A stretch of 8,937 nt of DNA, from positions 1 through 8,937 of the forward strand of contig DFIE01000148.1 of assembly GCA_002372735.1 (NCBI GenBank), read 5' to 3'. The notes under the pieces are model-generated. The model saw nothing but the letters and a program-made list of their open reading frames with translations, did no database searches and was not told where the DNA came from. How positions within the stretch are numbered: the stretch's first letter is position 1; each line of letters starts with the position of its first letter. Of the stretch, positions 1 through 5,663 are shown one piece after another. The translations under genes were made by a program, and so were the position numbers. The stretch is from Clostridiales bacterium UBA3705 (lineage in GTDB: Bacteria; Bacillota_A; Clostridia; Oscillospirales; Oscillospiraceae).

Positions 1-92
1 CTACGGAGAAGCCGGTCCATACCGGCAACTCCCCGTAGGGATCGATCATGCGGTTGCAGCCGGACGATCGATCCGATCCGCCGAAGGCGGAT
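1..92 (+). other. Three consecutive hairpins, possibly the end of a structured RNA
   Basis: Three inverted repeats lie back to back. Hairpin 1 (1-38) has an outer stem CTACGG/CCGTAG and an inner stem GCCGGT/ACCGGC closed by CCAT. Hairpin 2 (39-74) has a perfect 9-bp stem GGATCGATC/GATCGATCC around an inner CGG/CCG helix. Hairpin 3 (76-92) is ATCCGCC-GAA-GGCGGAT, followed by a few T residues. Three tandem hairpins with a terminator-like last member would fit the 3' part of a non-coding RNA, but it is cut by the window edge and I do not recognise a family. A repeat array or a terminator cluster of the preceding gene is equally possible. Confidence 0.35.
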
Positions 93-193
93 TTACGCTC
101 GGTTTTGTGCCGCATTTTCAAAAAATATCTTAAGATTTCTTAATATCTTGGCAAAATTCGGGTCATTTTGGTGTCCTTATATATAGATAGGGT

Positions 194-216
194 CACAAGG
201 GGACGGTCCATTTGTG
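194..216. repeat. Short imperfect palindrome of REP/IS-end type
   Basis: CACAAGGGGAC is followed by GGTCCATTTGTG; the arms pair as CACAA/TTGTG and GGAC/GTCC with two mismatched positions between them. From memory, similar CACAA...GGAC...TTGTG palindromes are scattered in Clostridia genomes, often as short intergenic repeats mobilised by REP-type transposases. Only one copy is present here, and no transposase is in the window. Confidence 0.35.
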
Positions 217-380
217 TTTGCTGATCGGAAGCCGGATACCGGCATACTCAACTACAACACCGATTCCTACGACGCCGCGGGGAACATCTCCCCTGGTACA
301 TGGCCGCAAAAGATGCAGCCCGCGCGGCGAGCGCTGCGGCAGGATCGTTTCATCCGGCGGTAAGCCGGGAAAAATCGCAA

Positions 381-420
381 ACAAAAAGGGCCCTCCCGCA
401 AAGCTCGCGGGAGGGCCCTT
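381..420 (-). terminator. Rho-independent terminator of the synthase-reductase unit
   Basis: A perfect 14-bp stem, AAGGGCCCTCCCGC (386-399) and GCGGGAGGGCCCTT (407-420), encloses a 7-base loop. Read on the minus strand the stem is followed by TTTTTGTTT, a good U-tract. It begins 12 bases after the stop codon of the short-chain reductase, so it closes that transcription unit. Confidence 0.9.
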
Positions 421-432
421 GTGCAGGCTCTT

Positions 433-1227
433 TTATTTTGCGTACAGCAGGCCCACCAGCCAGTTGGAAAACCGGAGGGGCAGCAGCTTTAGCAGCAGGC
501 TCAGGCATTTGTAGCCCAGGCCGATGGTGTACACCGGGGCTACGCTTTTACGCAGGGCCAGCTTGGCAATATACGCGCCGGCAACCTCAGGCTTCATGCC
601 CTGGCGCTCGTCCTTCTCCATGCCGGCCACGCTGCGGCCAATCCGGCCGCCGTAGATCTCATCCCCGGCCTGGGATTTCTCCCGGGCGTCGGTGAAGCCG
701 GTGGCAATGTCCCCCGGCTGGACCGCCGTCAGGGTGATGCCAAAGGGCCGCACCTCGTTGCGCAGGGCCAGGGTGTAGGTGTTGATGGCCGACTTGGTGG
801 CGGAGTAGTAGGTCTGGAAGGGGATGGCCGCCGGGGCCGCCACCGAGCTGGTGTTCACCACCCGGCCCGCGCCCTGCTGCCGCATGGGCCCCAGCACCGC
901 CTTGGTCATGTTCACCGTGCCGAAGAAGTTCACGTCCATCTGCTTCTTGGCCGCGGCCAGCTCGGTGAACTCCACTGCCCCCGAGATGCCGAAGCCCGCA
1001 CAGTTCACCAGGATATCCACCCGCCCGGCGTGGGCCAGCACCTCCTCCACCGCCCGGCGGCACTGCAGCTCGTCGGACACGTCGGCGCAGATGTGGTGCA
1101 GCCCCTTCTCGGAAAAGGGCCGGCGGGAGACAATATACACCTGGCAGCCCCTGTCCCGCAGGCTGCGGGCGGCGCACAGGCCGATGCCGGAGCTGCCCCC
1201 GGTGACAATCACAACCGGATTACCCAT
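433..1227 (-). CDS. Short-chain dehydrogenase/reductase, 3-ketosphinganine reductase-like
   Basis: A 264-residue classical SDR. The Rossmann motif TGGSSGIG is at residues 9-16, the acidic residue D49 and the NCAG motif (75-78) follow, and the catalytic set is N100, S128, Y141 and K145 (YSATK). Two Arg after the second strand (VSRRP, 35-36) point to NADP(H). The C-terminus (about 236-262) is hydrophobic with basic residues, as in membrane-associated SDRs such as 3-ketodihydrosphingosine reductase. The start ATG overlaps the stop of the upstream PLP synthase by 8 bases (ATGGGTAA), so translation is probably coupled. By context it would reduce the 3-keto group made by that synthase. The SDR family is certain; the substrate is inferred from the neighbour and the C-terminus. 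Alternatives are a generic ketoreductase or a hydroxysteroid dehydrogenase-like enzyme. Confidence 0.85.
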   Translation of the reverse strand: MGNPVVIVTGGSSGIGLCAARSLRDRGCQVYIVSRRPFSEKGLHHICADVSDELQCRRAVEEVLAHAGRVDILVNCAGFGISGAVEFTELAAAKKQMDVNFFGTVNMTKAVLGPMRQQGAGRVVNTSSVAAPAAIPFQTYYSATKSAINTYTLALRNEVRPFGITLTAVQPGDIATGFTDAREKSQAGDEIYGGRIGRSVAGMEKDERQGMKPEVAGAYIAKLALRKSVAPVYTIGLGYKCLSLLLKLLPLRFSNWLVGLLYAK

Positions 1228-2398
1228 GATCCTTCAACACCTCTGCCAGAATGTCGGTGGCCTCGTCAATCAGGGCCTTGGTGTGGGTGGCCATATAGCT
1301 GGTGCGCAGCAGGCACTCGCCCTCGGCACAGGCAGGGGGCAGCACCGGGTTGACGTATACCCCCCGGTCAAAGGCCAGGCGGGCCTTTTCCAGGGTGTTA
1401 TAGGGCTCGTAGGTGTAGATGGGCACGATGGGGGTCTCGGCCTCGATGATGCGCACCCCCTTCTTATGGAAGCACTCCCGGGCATAGGCGCTGATGTCGT
1501 GCAGCTGCCGGGGCAGCTCGGGGTGGGCCTCCAGGTGGCGCAGGGCCGCCAGGGCCGTGGCGCAGTTGGCCGGGGTCATGGAGGCGGAGAAGATAAAGGG
1601 CCGGGAGGCGTGCTTGATGTAATCGCCGATCCGCTCCGAGGTGGCGCAGTAGCCGCCCAGAGAGGCCAGCGACTTGGAGAAGGTGCCCATGTAGATGTCC
1701 ACCTGGTCCTCCAGGCCGAAGTAGCTGGCCGTGCCCCGGCCGCCCTCGCCGATGACGCCCAGGCCGTGGGCGTCGTCCACCATCACGCCGGCGCCGTACT
1801 GCCTGGCCAGCCGGACGATCTCAGGCAGGTTGGCAATGTCGCCGCCCATGGAGAACACCCCGTCGGTGACAATGAGGCAGCCCCGGTTTTCCGGCACCTT
1901 CTGCAGCTGCCGCTCCAGATCCTCCATGTCCGCGTGGCGGTAGCGGAGCATCTTGCCGTAGCTGAGCTTGCAGCCGTCGTAGATGGAGGCGTGGTTCTCC
2001 CGGTCGCAGATCACATAGTCGTGGGGGCCCACAATGGCGGAGATGATGCCCAGGTTGGACTGGAAGCCCGTGGAGAAGGTGATGACCATCTCCTTGTGCA
2101 AAAAGCGGGCCAGCTCCGCCTCCAGTTCCAGGTGCATCTGCAGGGTCCCGTTCAAGAACCGGGACCCGGAGCAGCCGGAGCCGTACTGCTCAAAGGCCTT
2201 GATGCCGGCCTCAATGATCTCGGGGTGGGTGGTCAGGCCCAGGTAGTTGTTGGAGCCCAGCATGATCCGGCGCTTGCCCTCCATGATGACCTCCACGTCC
2301 TGCCGGGATTCCAGGGCGTGGCCGTAGGGATAAATGCCCTGTTCCCGCAGCGTCTTGGCTACGGAGGGCTTGTCGCATTTTGAAAAAATATCTACCAC
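1220..2398 (-). CDS. Alpha-oxoamine synthase, serine palmitoyltransferase-like (PLP)
   Basis: A 392-residue fold-type I PLP enzyme of full family length. It decarboxylatively joins an amino acid to an acyl thioester. Visible signatures are the N-terminal GSNNYLGL (48-55), GSGCSGSRFLNGT (73-85), H136 that stacks on PLP (NHAS), D208 and H211 (DDAH), the Schiff-base lysine K242 in GTFSKSLASLGG, and R365 near the C-terminus. The strings MLGSNNYLGL, SRFLNGT and GTFSKSLASLGG look more like Bacteroidetes-type serine palmitoyltransferase than like BioF, Kbl or HemA; no biotin, threonine-catabolic or heme gene is nearby. The start is GTG, with AGAAGG 9 bases upstream; no nearby ATG competes. It shares a promoter and terminator with the SDR. 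A glycine C-acetyltransferase (Kbl) or cysteate acyltransferase (sulfonolipid) activity cannot be excluded. Confidence 0.85.
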   Translation of the reverse strand: MVDIFSKCDKPSVAKTLREQGIYPYGHALESRQDVEVIMEGKRRIMLGSNNYLGLTTHPEIIEAGIKAFEQYGSGCSGSRFLNGTLQMHLELEAELARFLHKEMVITFSTGFQSNLGIISAIVGPHDYVICDRENHASIYDGCKLSYGKMLRYRHADMEDLERQLQKVPENRGCLIVTDGVFSMGGDIANLPEIVRLARQYGAGVMVDDAHGLGVIGEGGRGTASYFGLEDQVDIYMGTFSKSLASLGGYCATSERIGDYIKHASRPFIFSASMTPANCATALAALRHLEAHPELPRQLHDISAYARECFHKKGVRIIEAETPIVPIYTYEPYNTLEKARLAFDRGVYVNPVLPPACAEGECLLRTSYMATHTKALIDEATDILAEVLKDHG

Positions 2399-2442
2399 TG
2401 TATGTTACCTTCTTTTCTCTTCTTTTCTGTGCTGACGGGTAT

Positions 2443-2470
2443 ATTATACAGTGTTTTCGGACAATTGCAA
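2443..2470 (-). promoter_or_regulatory. Sigma-A type promoter of the synthase-reductase unit
   Basis: On the minus strand, -35 TTGCAA (2465-2470) and -10 TATAAT (2443-2448) are separated by 16 bases. Transcription would start near 2436, giving a leader of about 40 bases before the GTG start. The promoter lies in the 82-base gap after the P-loop gene, so the two downstream genes can be expressed independently. No hairpin terminator is visible in the gap, so read-through from the pepT unit is also possible. Confidence 0.75.
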
Positions 2471-2480
2471 CACATTTTTC

Positions 2481-2942
2481 TTAAAGAGCACGCTGCCGCT
2501 CCAGCCCCAGGGCCAGCACCTCGGCAGCCAGCAGGGCGGGGGCCCGGCGGGCGGTGTCCACCACCAGGTCGCAGGGCAGGTCGTCAAAGATGCCGTGCTG
2601 CTTTTCCAGCATGGCGGCCACGGGGGCGGGCAGGCGGCCGTCCTGCATCCGGGCGGCAAACCGGGACTTCACCGTCCACAGCTCCGCCCGGCAGCGTACC
2701 CGCAGGGCCCCGGGGGGCAGCAGCTCCAGCAGCTCCCGCTGGGGGATGATGTAGATCACAATCTCCTCCCCGGTGACAGCGGCAGCCAGCAGGGCGCGGA
2801 AGCGGGTCTCCGCCTCGGTCTCGGTGGGGGCCAGGCGGGTATAGTCCCGGCCGGAGAAGACCTGGGCGTGGACCTTTTGGCAGATGGCCTCGGCCAGGGC
2901 GGACTTGCCGGTGCAGCGTCCGCCGATAATGGCAATCAGCAT
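2481..2942 (-). CDS. Small P-loop nucleoside/nucleotide kinase-like protein
   Basis: A 153-residue protein starting with a beta strand and a clear Walker A motif GGRCTGKS (residues 7-14). A second hydrophobic strand (IVIYIIP, 61-67) and an Arg-rich segment at 82-103 (RVRCRAEL, KSRFAARM) followed by PAPVAAMLEKQHGIFDDLPCDLVVDT resemble the lid and terminal strand of cytidylate-kinase-like P-loop kinases. No substrate can be named. It begins 7 bases after the stop of the HD-domain gene, with AAAGGA about 14 bases upstream of its ATG, a rather distant site that suggests coupling to the gene before it. It is shorter than true cytidylate kinase (about 220 residues), so it is more likely an uncharacterised kinase-like or ATPase family. 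Confidence 0.7.
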   Translation of the reverse strand: MLIAIIGGRCTGKSALAEAICQKVHAQVFSGRDYTRLAPTETEAETRFRALLAAAVTGEEIVIYIIPQRELLELLPPGALRVRCRAELWTVKSRFAARMQDGRLPAPVAAMLEKQHGIFDDLPCDLVVDTARRAPALLAAEVLALGLERQRAL

Positions 2943-2949
2943 GGGGAGG

Positions 2950-3513
2950 TCACAGTCCTTTCTCGATTTTTTCCTCGGTTTCCGCCCGCACCGCCCGGCG
3001 CAGGGCGCTCAGCACGGGGGAGAAGGCGGCCTTGTCCTCACCGTAGGTGAGATTCAGGGCGAACTCGTTGTCGCTCCAGGAGGACAGGGCGGATTCGTTG
3101 TGCTGGATCACGGCCTCCAGGTTGTCCAGGGCCTTGTAGATTTTGGCCTCCAGGGTCTGGCGGGCGGCCATCTCCCGGTACAGGGCGGCCATCTCCCCGG
3201 CGTAGGGCTGGGGCAGGGTGTCCACCCAGGCAAAGAGCAGGGCCTCCTCGGTTTCCTCGTCGGCCTGGGTTTTCAAAAAGGTGGGGATGTCGCCGGTAAA
3301 GGCCTCGCCCAGGTCATGGATCAGGCACATGCGGATCACCTTGTCCATGTCCGCCTGGGGGAAGTCGTCCTTCAGCCACCAGGCCATCAGGGCCAGGCGC
3401 CAGCTGTGCTCGGCCACAGACTCCCTCCGGCCGCCGGAGGTGTCACAGTGGCGGGTGGCGTTCTTCAGGCGCTCTGCCACGTGCAGGGCGGAGAGCAGGG
3501 CTTGGGGTTCCAT
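2950..3513 (-). CDS. HD-domain phosphohydrolase (HDDC2/YfbR-like)
   Basis: A 187-residue HD-domain protein. Metal and catalytic residues seen are H36 in SVAEHSW, H66-D67 in LIHDLGE with E70, D75 in GDI, and D130 in KALDNLEA. The order ESVAEHS...HDLGEAFTGDI is that of the HDDC2/YfbR group, whose characterised members dephosphorylate 5'-deoxynucleoside monophosphates. I prefer the ATG at 3511-3513 because AAGGAGG (3521-3527) sits 7 bases before it; the ATG two codons upstream (3517-3519) leaves a 1-base spacer, although it makes an ATGA overlap with the pepT stop. The gene is the second in the pepT unit. A nucleotidase role is inferred from the family; the exact substrate is unknown. Confidence 0.85.
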   Translation of the reverse strand: MEPQALLSALHVAERLKNATRHCDTSGGRRESVAEHSWRLALMAWWLKDDFPQADMDKVIRMCLIHDLGEAFTGDIPTFLKTQADEETEEALLFAWVDTLPQPYAGEMAALYREMAARQTLEAKIYKALDNLEAVIQHNESALSSWSDNEFALNLTYGEDKAAFSPVLSALRRAVRAETEEKIEKGL

Positions 3514-3515
3514 GG

Positions 3516-4748
3516 TCATTCCTCCTTAAAATGCGCGCAAAGGTAGAGCAGAATTTCCACGTTTTTGGCCATGGAGGGCACTGGCACAAACTCAAACCGG
3601 CCGTGGGCGTTCTCATAGCCCGCGGACAGATTGGGGCAGGGCAGACCCCGGAAGCTCAGCGCCGCCCCGTCGGTGCCGCCCCGGAAGGGCTCACACACCG
3701 GCTGCAGCCCCGCCGCCCGGATGGCGGCGTCCAGCTGCCGGGTCAAAAAGGGCCAGCGGGAGAGCACCTCGCCCATGTTGCGGTACTGCTGGCGGATCTC
3801 CAGCGCCGCGCAGCCCGGGTGCCGGGCGTTCAGCGCCGCGGCGCAGGCGCGCAGATGGTCCTGCCGGGCGGCAAAGGCGTCCGGGTCAAAATCCCGGACA
3901 ATCAGGCTCAGCTCGGCGTGCTCGCAGTCTCCGGCCAGACTCAGCACATGGTAAAAGCCCTGGGTGCCCTGGGTGGTTTGGGGCCGCTGGTCCATGGGCA
4001 GCATGCCCACCACCTCGGCGGCAAGCTCGGCGGCGTTGATCATAATGTCCTTGGCGGTGCCGGGGTGGACGCTCCTGCCGGTGATGACAAACCGGGCCTG
4101 GGCGGCGTAGAAGGTCTGGTCCTGGTACCAGCCCAGGTGGTCGCCGTCGATGGTGTAGGCAAAGCGGGCGCCGAAGCGCTCCAGGTCCAGATCCCGGGCC
4201 AGGCCGCCCACCTCCTCGTCGGGGGTAAAGGCCAGGCAGATCTTGGGGTGGGGCAGATCCGGGTGCCGGGCATAGTGCTCGGCCAGGGTCATCAGGGCGG
4301 CCACGGCGGCCTTGTCGTCGCCGCCCAGCAGGGTGGTGCCGTCGGTGAGCACCAGGGCCTGGCCCACGTACTGGGCCAGATTGGGGTAGTCCGCCGCCCG
4401 CATCCGGATGTCCAGGGCGGGGTTCAGCAGAATGTCGCCCCCGTCGTAGCGCTCCAGCAGCCAGGGCTTTACCTCCATGCCCGGCACCTCGGGGGAGGTG
4501 TCCATGTGGGCAATCAGGCCGATGGGCTCGGCATCCGGCACGGTGGCGTCGATCCAGCCGTAGACCAGGCAGGCCTGCCGGTCATACTCCGCCCGCAGCC
4601 CCAGCGCCAGCAGCTCTTCGTACAGCACCTTGGCCAGATCGTGCTGGCAGGCGGTGGTGGGGTACCGGTCCGCGTTTTCGGCGGACTGGGTGCCGATGGC
4701 CGCGTAGCGCATCAGGCGCCGGGCGGTCTGCATATGAAAGTCTTCCAT
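3516..4748 (-). CDS. pepT: Peptidase T, M20 family aminotripeptidase
   Basis: A cytosolic di-zinc enzyme that removes the N-terminal residue of tripeptides. The 410-residue product matches the usual PepT length (E. coli 408). Metal ligands and catalytic residues are all present: H81 and D83 (HMDTSP), bridging D144 (GGDDKAA), E178 base and E179 (TPDEEVGG), D201 (TIDGD) and H382 (NAHGRFEF). RGGTDGAALSF (356-366) and VHPGTAKDIMINA (227-239) are the other family hallmarks. The frame is open 24 codons further to an ATG at 4820, but that ATG lies in the -35 box of the promoter, so the start at 4748 (GAGG 6 bases upstream) is chosen. It is the first gene of a three-gene unit with the HD and P-loop genes. 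Confidence 0.95.
   Translation of the reverse strand: MEDFHMQTARRLMRYAAIGTQSAENADRYPTTACQHDLAKVLYEELLALGLRAEYDRQACLVYGWIDATVPDAEPIGLIAHMDTSPEVPGMEVKPWLLERYDGGDILLNPALDIRMRAADYPNLAQYVGQALVLTDGTTLLGGDDKAAVAALMTLAEHYARHPDLPHPKICLAFTPDEEVGGLARDLDLERFGARFAYTIDGDHLGWYQDQTFYAAQARFVITGRSVHPGTAKDIMINAAELAAEVVGMLPMDQRPQTTQGTQGFYHVLSLAGDCEHAELSLIVRDFDPDAFAARQDHLRACAAALNARHPGCAALEIRQQYRNMGEVLSRWPFLTRQLDAAIRAAGLQPVCEPFRGGTDGAALSFRGLPCPNLSAGYENAHGRFEFVPVPSMAKNVEILLYLCAHFKEE
3521..3527 (-). promoter_or_regulatory. Shine-Dalgarno site that decides the HD-gene start
   Basis: Minus-strand AAGGAGG, embedded in the last codons of pepT. Its 7-base distance to the ATG at 3513 is optimal, while the distance to the ATG at 3519 is 1 base. 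Confidence 0.7.
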
Positions 4749-4791
4749 GGGGAACCTCATTTCCCGGCCTGGGCCGTGTTTGTTTACGGAG

Positions 4792-4820
4792 ATTATATCA
4801 CATCCCCGGCCGGGTTGCAA
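4792..4820 (-). promoter_or_regulatory. Extended -10 promoter of the pepT unit
   Basis: On the minus strand, -35 TTGCAA (4815-4820), a 17-base spacer, then TGA-TATAAT with -10 at 4792-4797. The TGn just before -10 makes it an extended -10 promoter. Transcription would start near 4785, about 37 bases before the pepT ATG at 4748. Confidence 0.8.
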
Positions 4821-4885
4821 GCTATATTGCGGCCGCCAGCGCCGCGGCGGGGCAGGGCGGAGGGAAAATAATCTTTTCGCCGGGC

Positions 4886-4914
4886 TTGCAATTGACCGGA
4901 AAAGCCGTTATAAT
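4886..4914 (+). promoter_or_regulatory. Sigma-A type promoter of the ATP synthase operon
   Basis: -35 TTGCAA (4886-4891), a 17-base spacer and -10 TATAAT (4909-4914). The start would be near 4921, leaving a leader of about 50 bases. The leader contains a weak 5-bp hairpin TGCGT/ACGCA (4931-4948) just before the ribosome binding site. The promoter diverges from the pepT promoter; the two -35 boxes are 65 bases apart, separated by a very GC-rich stretch. Confidence 0.8.
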
Positions 4915-4958
4915 AGCAAACGTATGAGTATGCGTTCTTTTTGACGCAAACCGGCACC

Positions 4959-4966
4959 GGAGGTGA
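4959..4966 (+). promoter_or_regulatory. Shine-Dalgarno site deciding the first atp gene's start
   Basis: GGAGGTGA is a near-perfect anti-16S match. The GGAGG core is 8 bases from the ATG at 4972, while the in-frame GTG at 4963 lies inside the site itself and cannot be the start. Confidence 0.8.
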
Positions 4967-4971
4967 TCGTC

Positions 4972-5232
4972 ATGCGCTCGGCCTTTCGCGCGGCCCAGCT
5001 TCTCACCTGGCTGCTGCAGCTGGGTCTGTCTGCGGCGGTGCCCATGGTGGGCTTTGTGCTGCTGGCGGTCTGGCTGAAAAACCGCTTTGCCCTGGGCGGC
5101 TGGGTGATTCTGGTGGGGGTGCTGCTGGGGCTGATGGGTATGGCCGGCGGGTTGTACAATAGCTTTAAAACCCTGCACCGCCTGGCCCGGCAGGAGGATC
5201 CGCCGCCCCGGGGCTACAACCATCACGACTGA
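4972..5232 (+). CDS. AtpZ/AtpI-like small membrane protein of the ATP synthase operon
   Basis: An 86-residue protein with two membrane helices (about residues 9-34 and 40-64), joined by the short loop KNRFALGG, and a charged C-terminal tail (FKTLHRLARQEDPPPR). This is the layout of the family found at the head of many atp operons, sometimes called AtpZ or ATPase gene 1. A role in ion (Mg2+/Ca2+) supply or in assembly of the membrane sector with AtpI has been proposed for relatives. The start is the ATG placed 8 bases after a strong GGAGG. Position just before atpI supports the call; the sequence itself is poorly conserved in this family. Confidence 0.75.
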   Translation: MRSAFRAAQLLTWLLQLGLSAAVPMVGFVLLAVWLKNRFALGGWVILVGVLLGLMGMAGGLYNSFKTLHRLARQEDPPPRGYNHHD

Positions 5233-5245
5233 GGAACAACTTCCT

Positions 5246-5653
5246 ATGAACGAAAACCAATCCAAAAACCGCCCCCTGCTGCGCGAGCTTTTGATCTTTG
5301 CCCTGGGCGAGCTTCTGGTCCTGGGGCTGATGTACGGGGTGTACGCCCTGCTGCGTCGGCTGGACGGGCCGGTGCTGCTGGGCGGCGCCGCCGGGGCCGC
5401 CATGGCCATGCTGAACTACGGGCTCACCGCCCTGGGGGTGGCCATGGCCGCAGACAAGGCCGAGCAGGGCGACGTCAAGCGGGCCCAAAGCACGGTGAGC
5501 CTTTCCATGGCGCTGCGCTATGTGCTGCTCATCGGCCTGCTGGTTCTGGGGGCCAAGAGCGGTTACTGCAACATCATTGCCATGGTGATCCCCCTGCTGC
5601 TGGCGCGGCTGGTCATCGCCCTGGGTGAATTCTTCCGAAAGAAAGACAGGTGA
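5246..5653 (+). CDS. atpI: ATP synthase protein I
   Basis: A 135-residue hydrophobic protein with four predicted membrane helices (about 13-36, 41-67, 87-104 and 107-130), basic or charged loops (KAEQGDVKRAQ at 71-81) and an RKKDR tail. AtpI members help assemble or stabilise the c-ring. It lies directly upstream of atpB, with 10 bases between stop and start. GAGGA lies about 10 bases before the ATG. Identification rests on helix layout and operon position rather than on diagnostic residues. Confidence 0.8.
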   Translation: MNENQSKNRPLLRELLIFALGELLVLGLMYGVYALLRRLDGPVLLGGAAGAAMAMLNYGLTALGVAMAADKAEQGDVKRAQSTVSLSMALRYVLLIGLLVLGAKSGYCNIIAMVIPLLLARLVIALGEFFRKKDR

Positions 5654-5663
5654 CATCGGCGTT

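Larger units (their letters stand above)
1..380. other. Left-edge intergenic region without an intact gene
   Basis: No convincing intact coding region is seen on either strand. From left to right it holds three adjacent hairpins (1-92), an AT-rich stretch (about 110-190), a short imperfect palindrome (194-216), and a 46-codon open stretch ending in TAA at 361-363 that may be the tail of a decayed gene. The AT-rich part contains the perfect 10-base palindrome ATCTTAAGAT (127-136) and two direct copies of AATATCTT (124-131 and 142-149), which could be a protein-binding site but have no adjacent gene to regulate. Two weak reading frames here have low-complexity translations and no good ribosome binding site, so I do not call them genes. 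Confidence 0.6.

Noticed and set aside
148..184. TTGGCA (148-153) with TATATA (178-183) as a plus-strand promoter
   Set aside because: The spacer is 24 bases, too long for sigma-A, and no gene follows in this direction.
212..695. Small plus-strand open frames at 212-514 and 300-695
   Set aside because: They run through the terminator stem and antisense to the reductase gene, lack ribosome binding sites, and show no recognisable protein.
824..2383. 519-codon plus-strand open frame opposite the synthase and reductase genes
   Set aside because: The translation is low-complexity (Gly, Val, Ala, His-rich) without motifs. It is the antisense shadow of two well-supported GC-rich genes.
4749..4820. 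24-codon N-terminal extension of pepT
   Set aside because: Its ATG lies in the -35 box of the pepT promoter, upstream of the expected transcription start, and the family length fits the internal start at 4748.
3531..4871. 446-codon plus-strand open frame opposite pepT
   Set aside because: Repetitive Gly/Gln/Val/His-rich translation with no domain; antisense shadow of pepT.
4892..4914. TTGACC (4892-4897) as the -35 box of the atp promoter
   Set aside because: It is closer to consensus but leaves only 11 bases to TATAAT; the overlapping TTGCAA gives the correct 17-base spacer.
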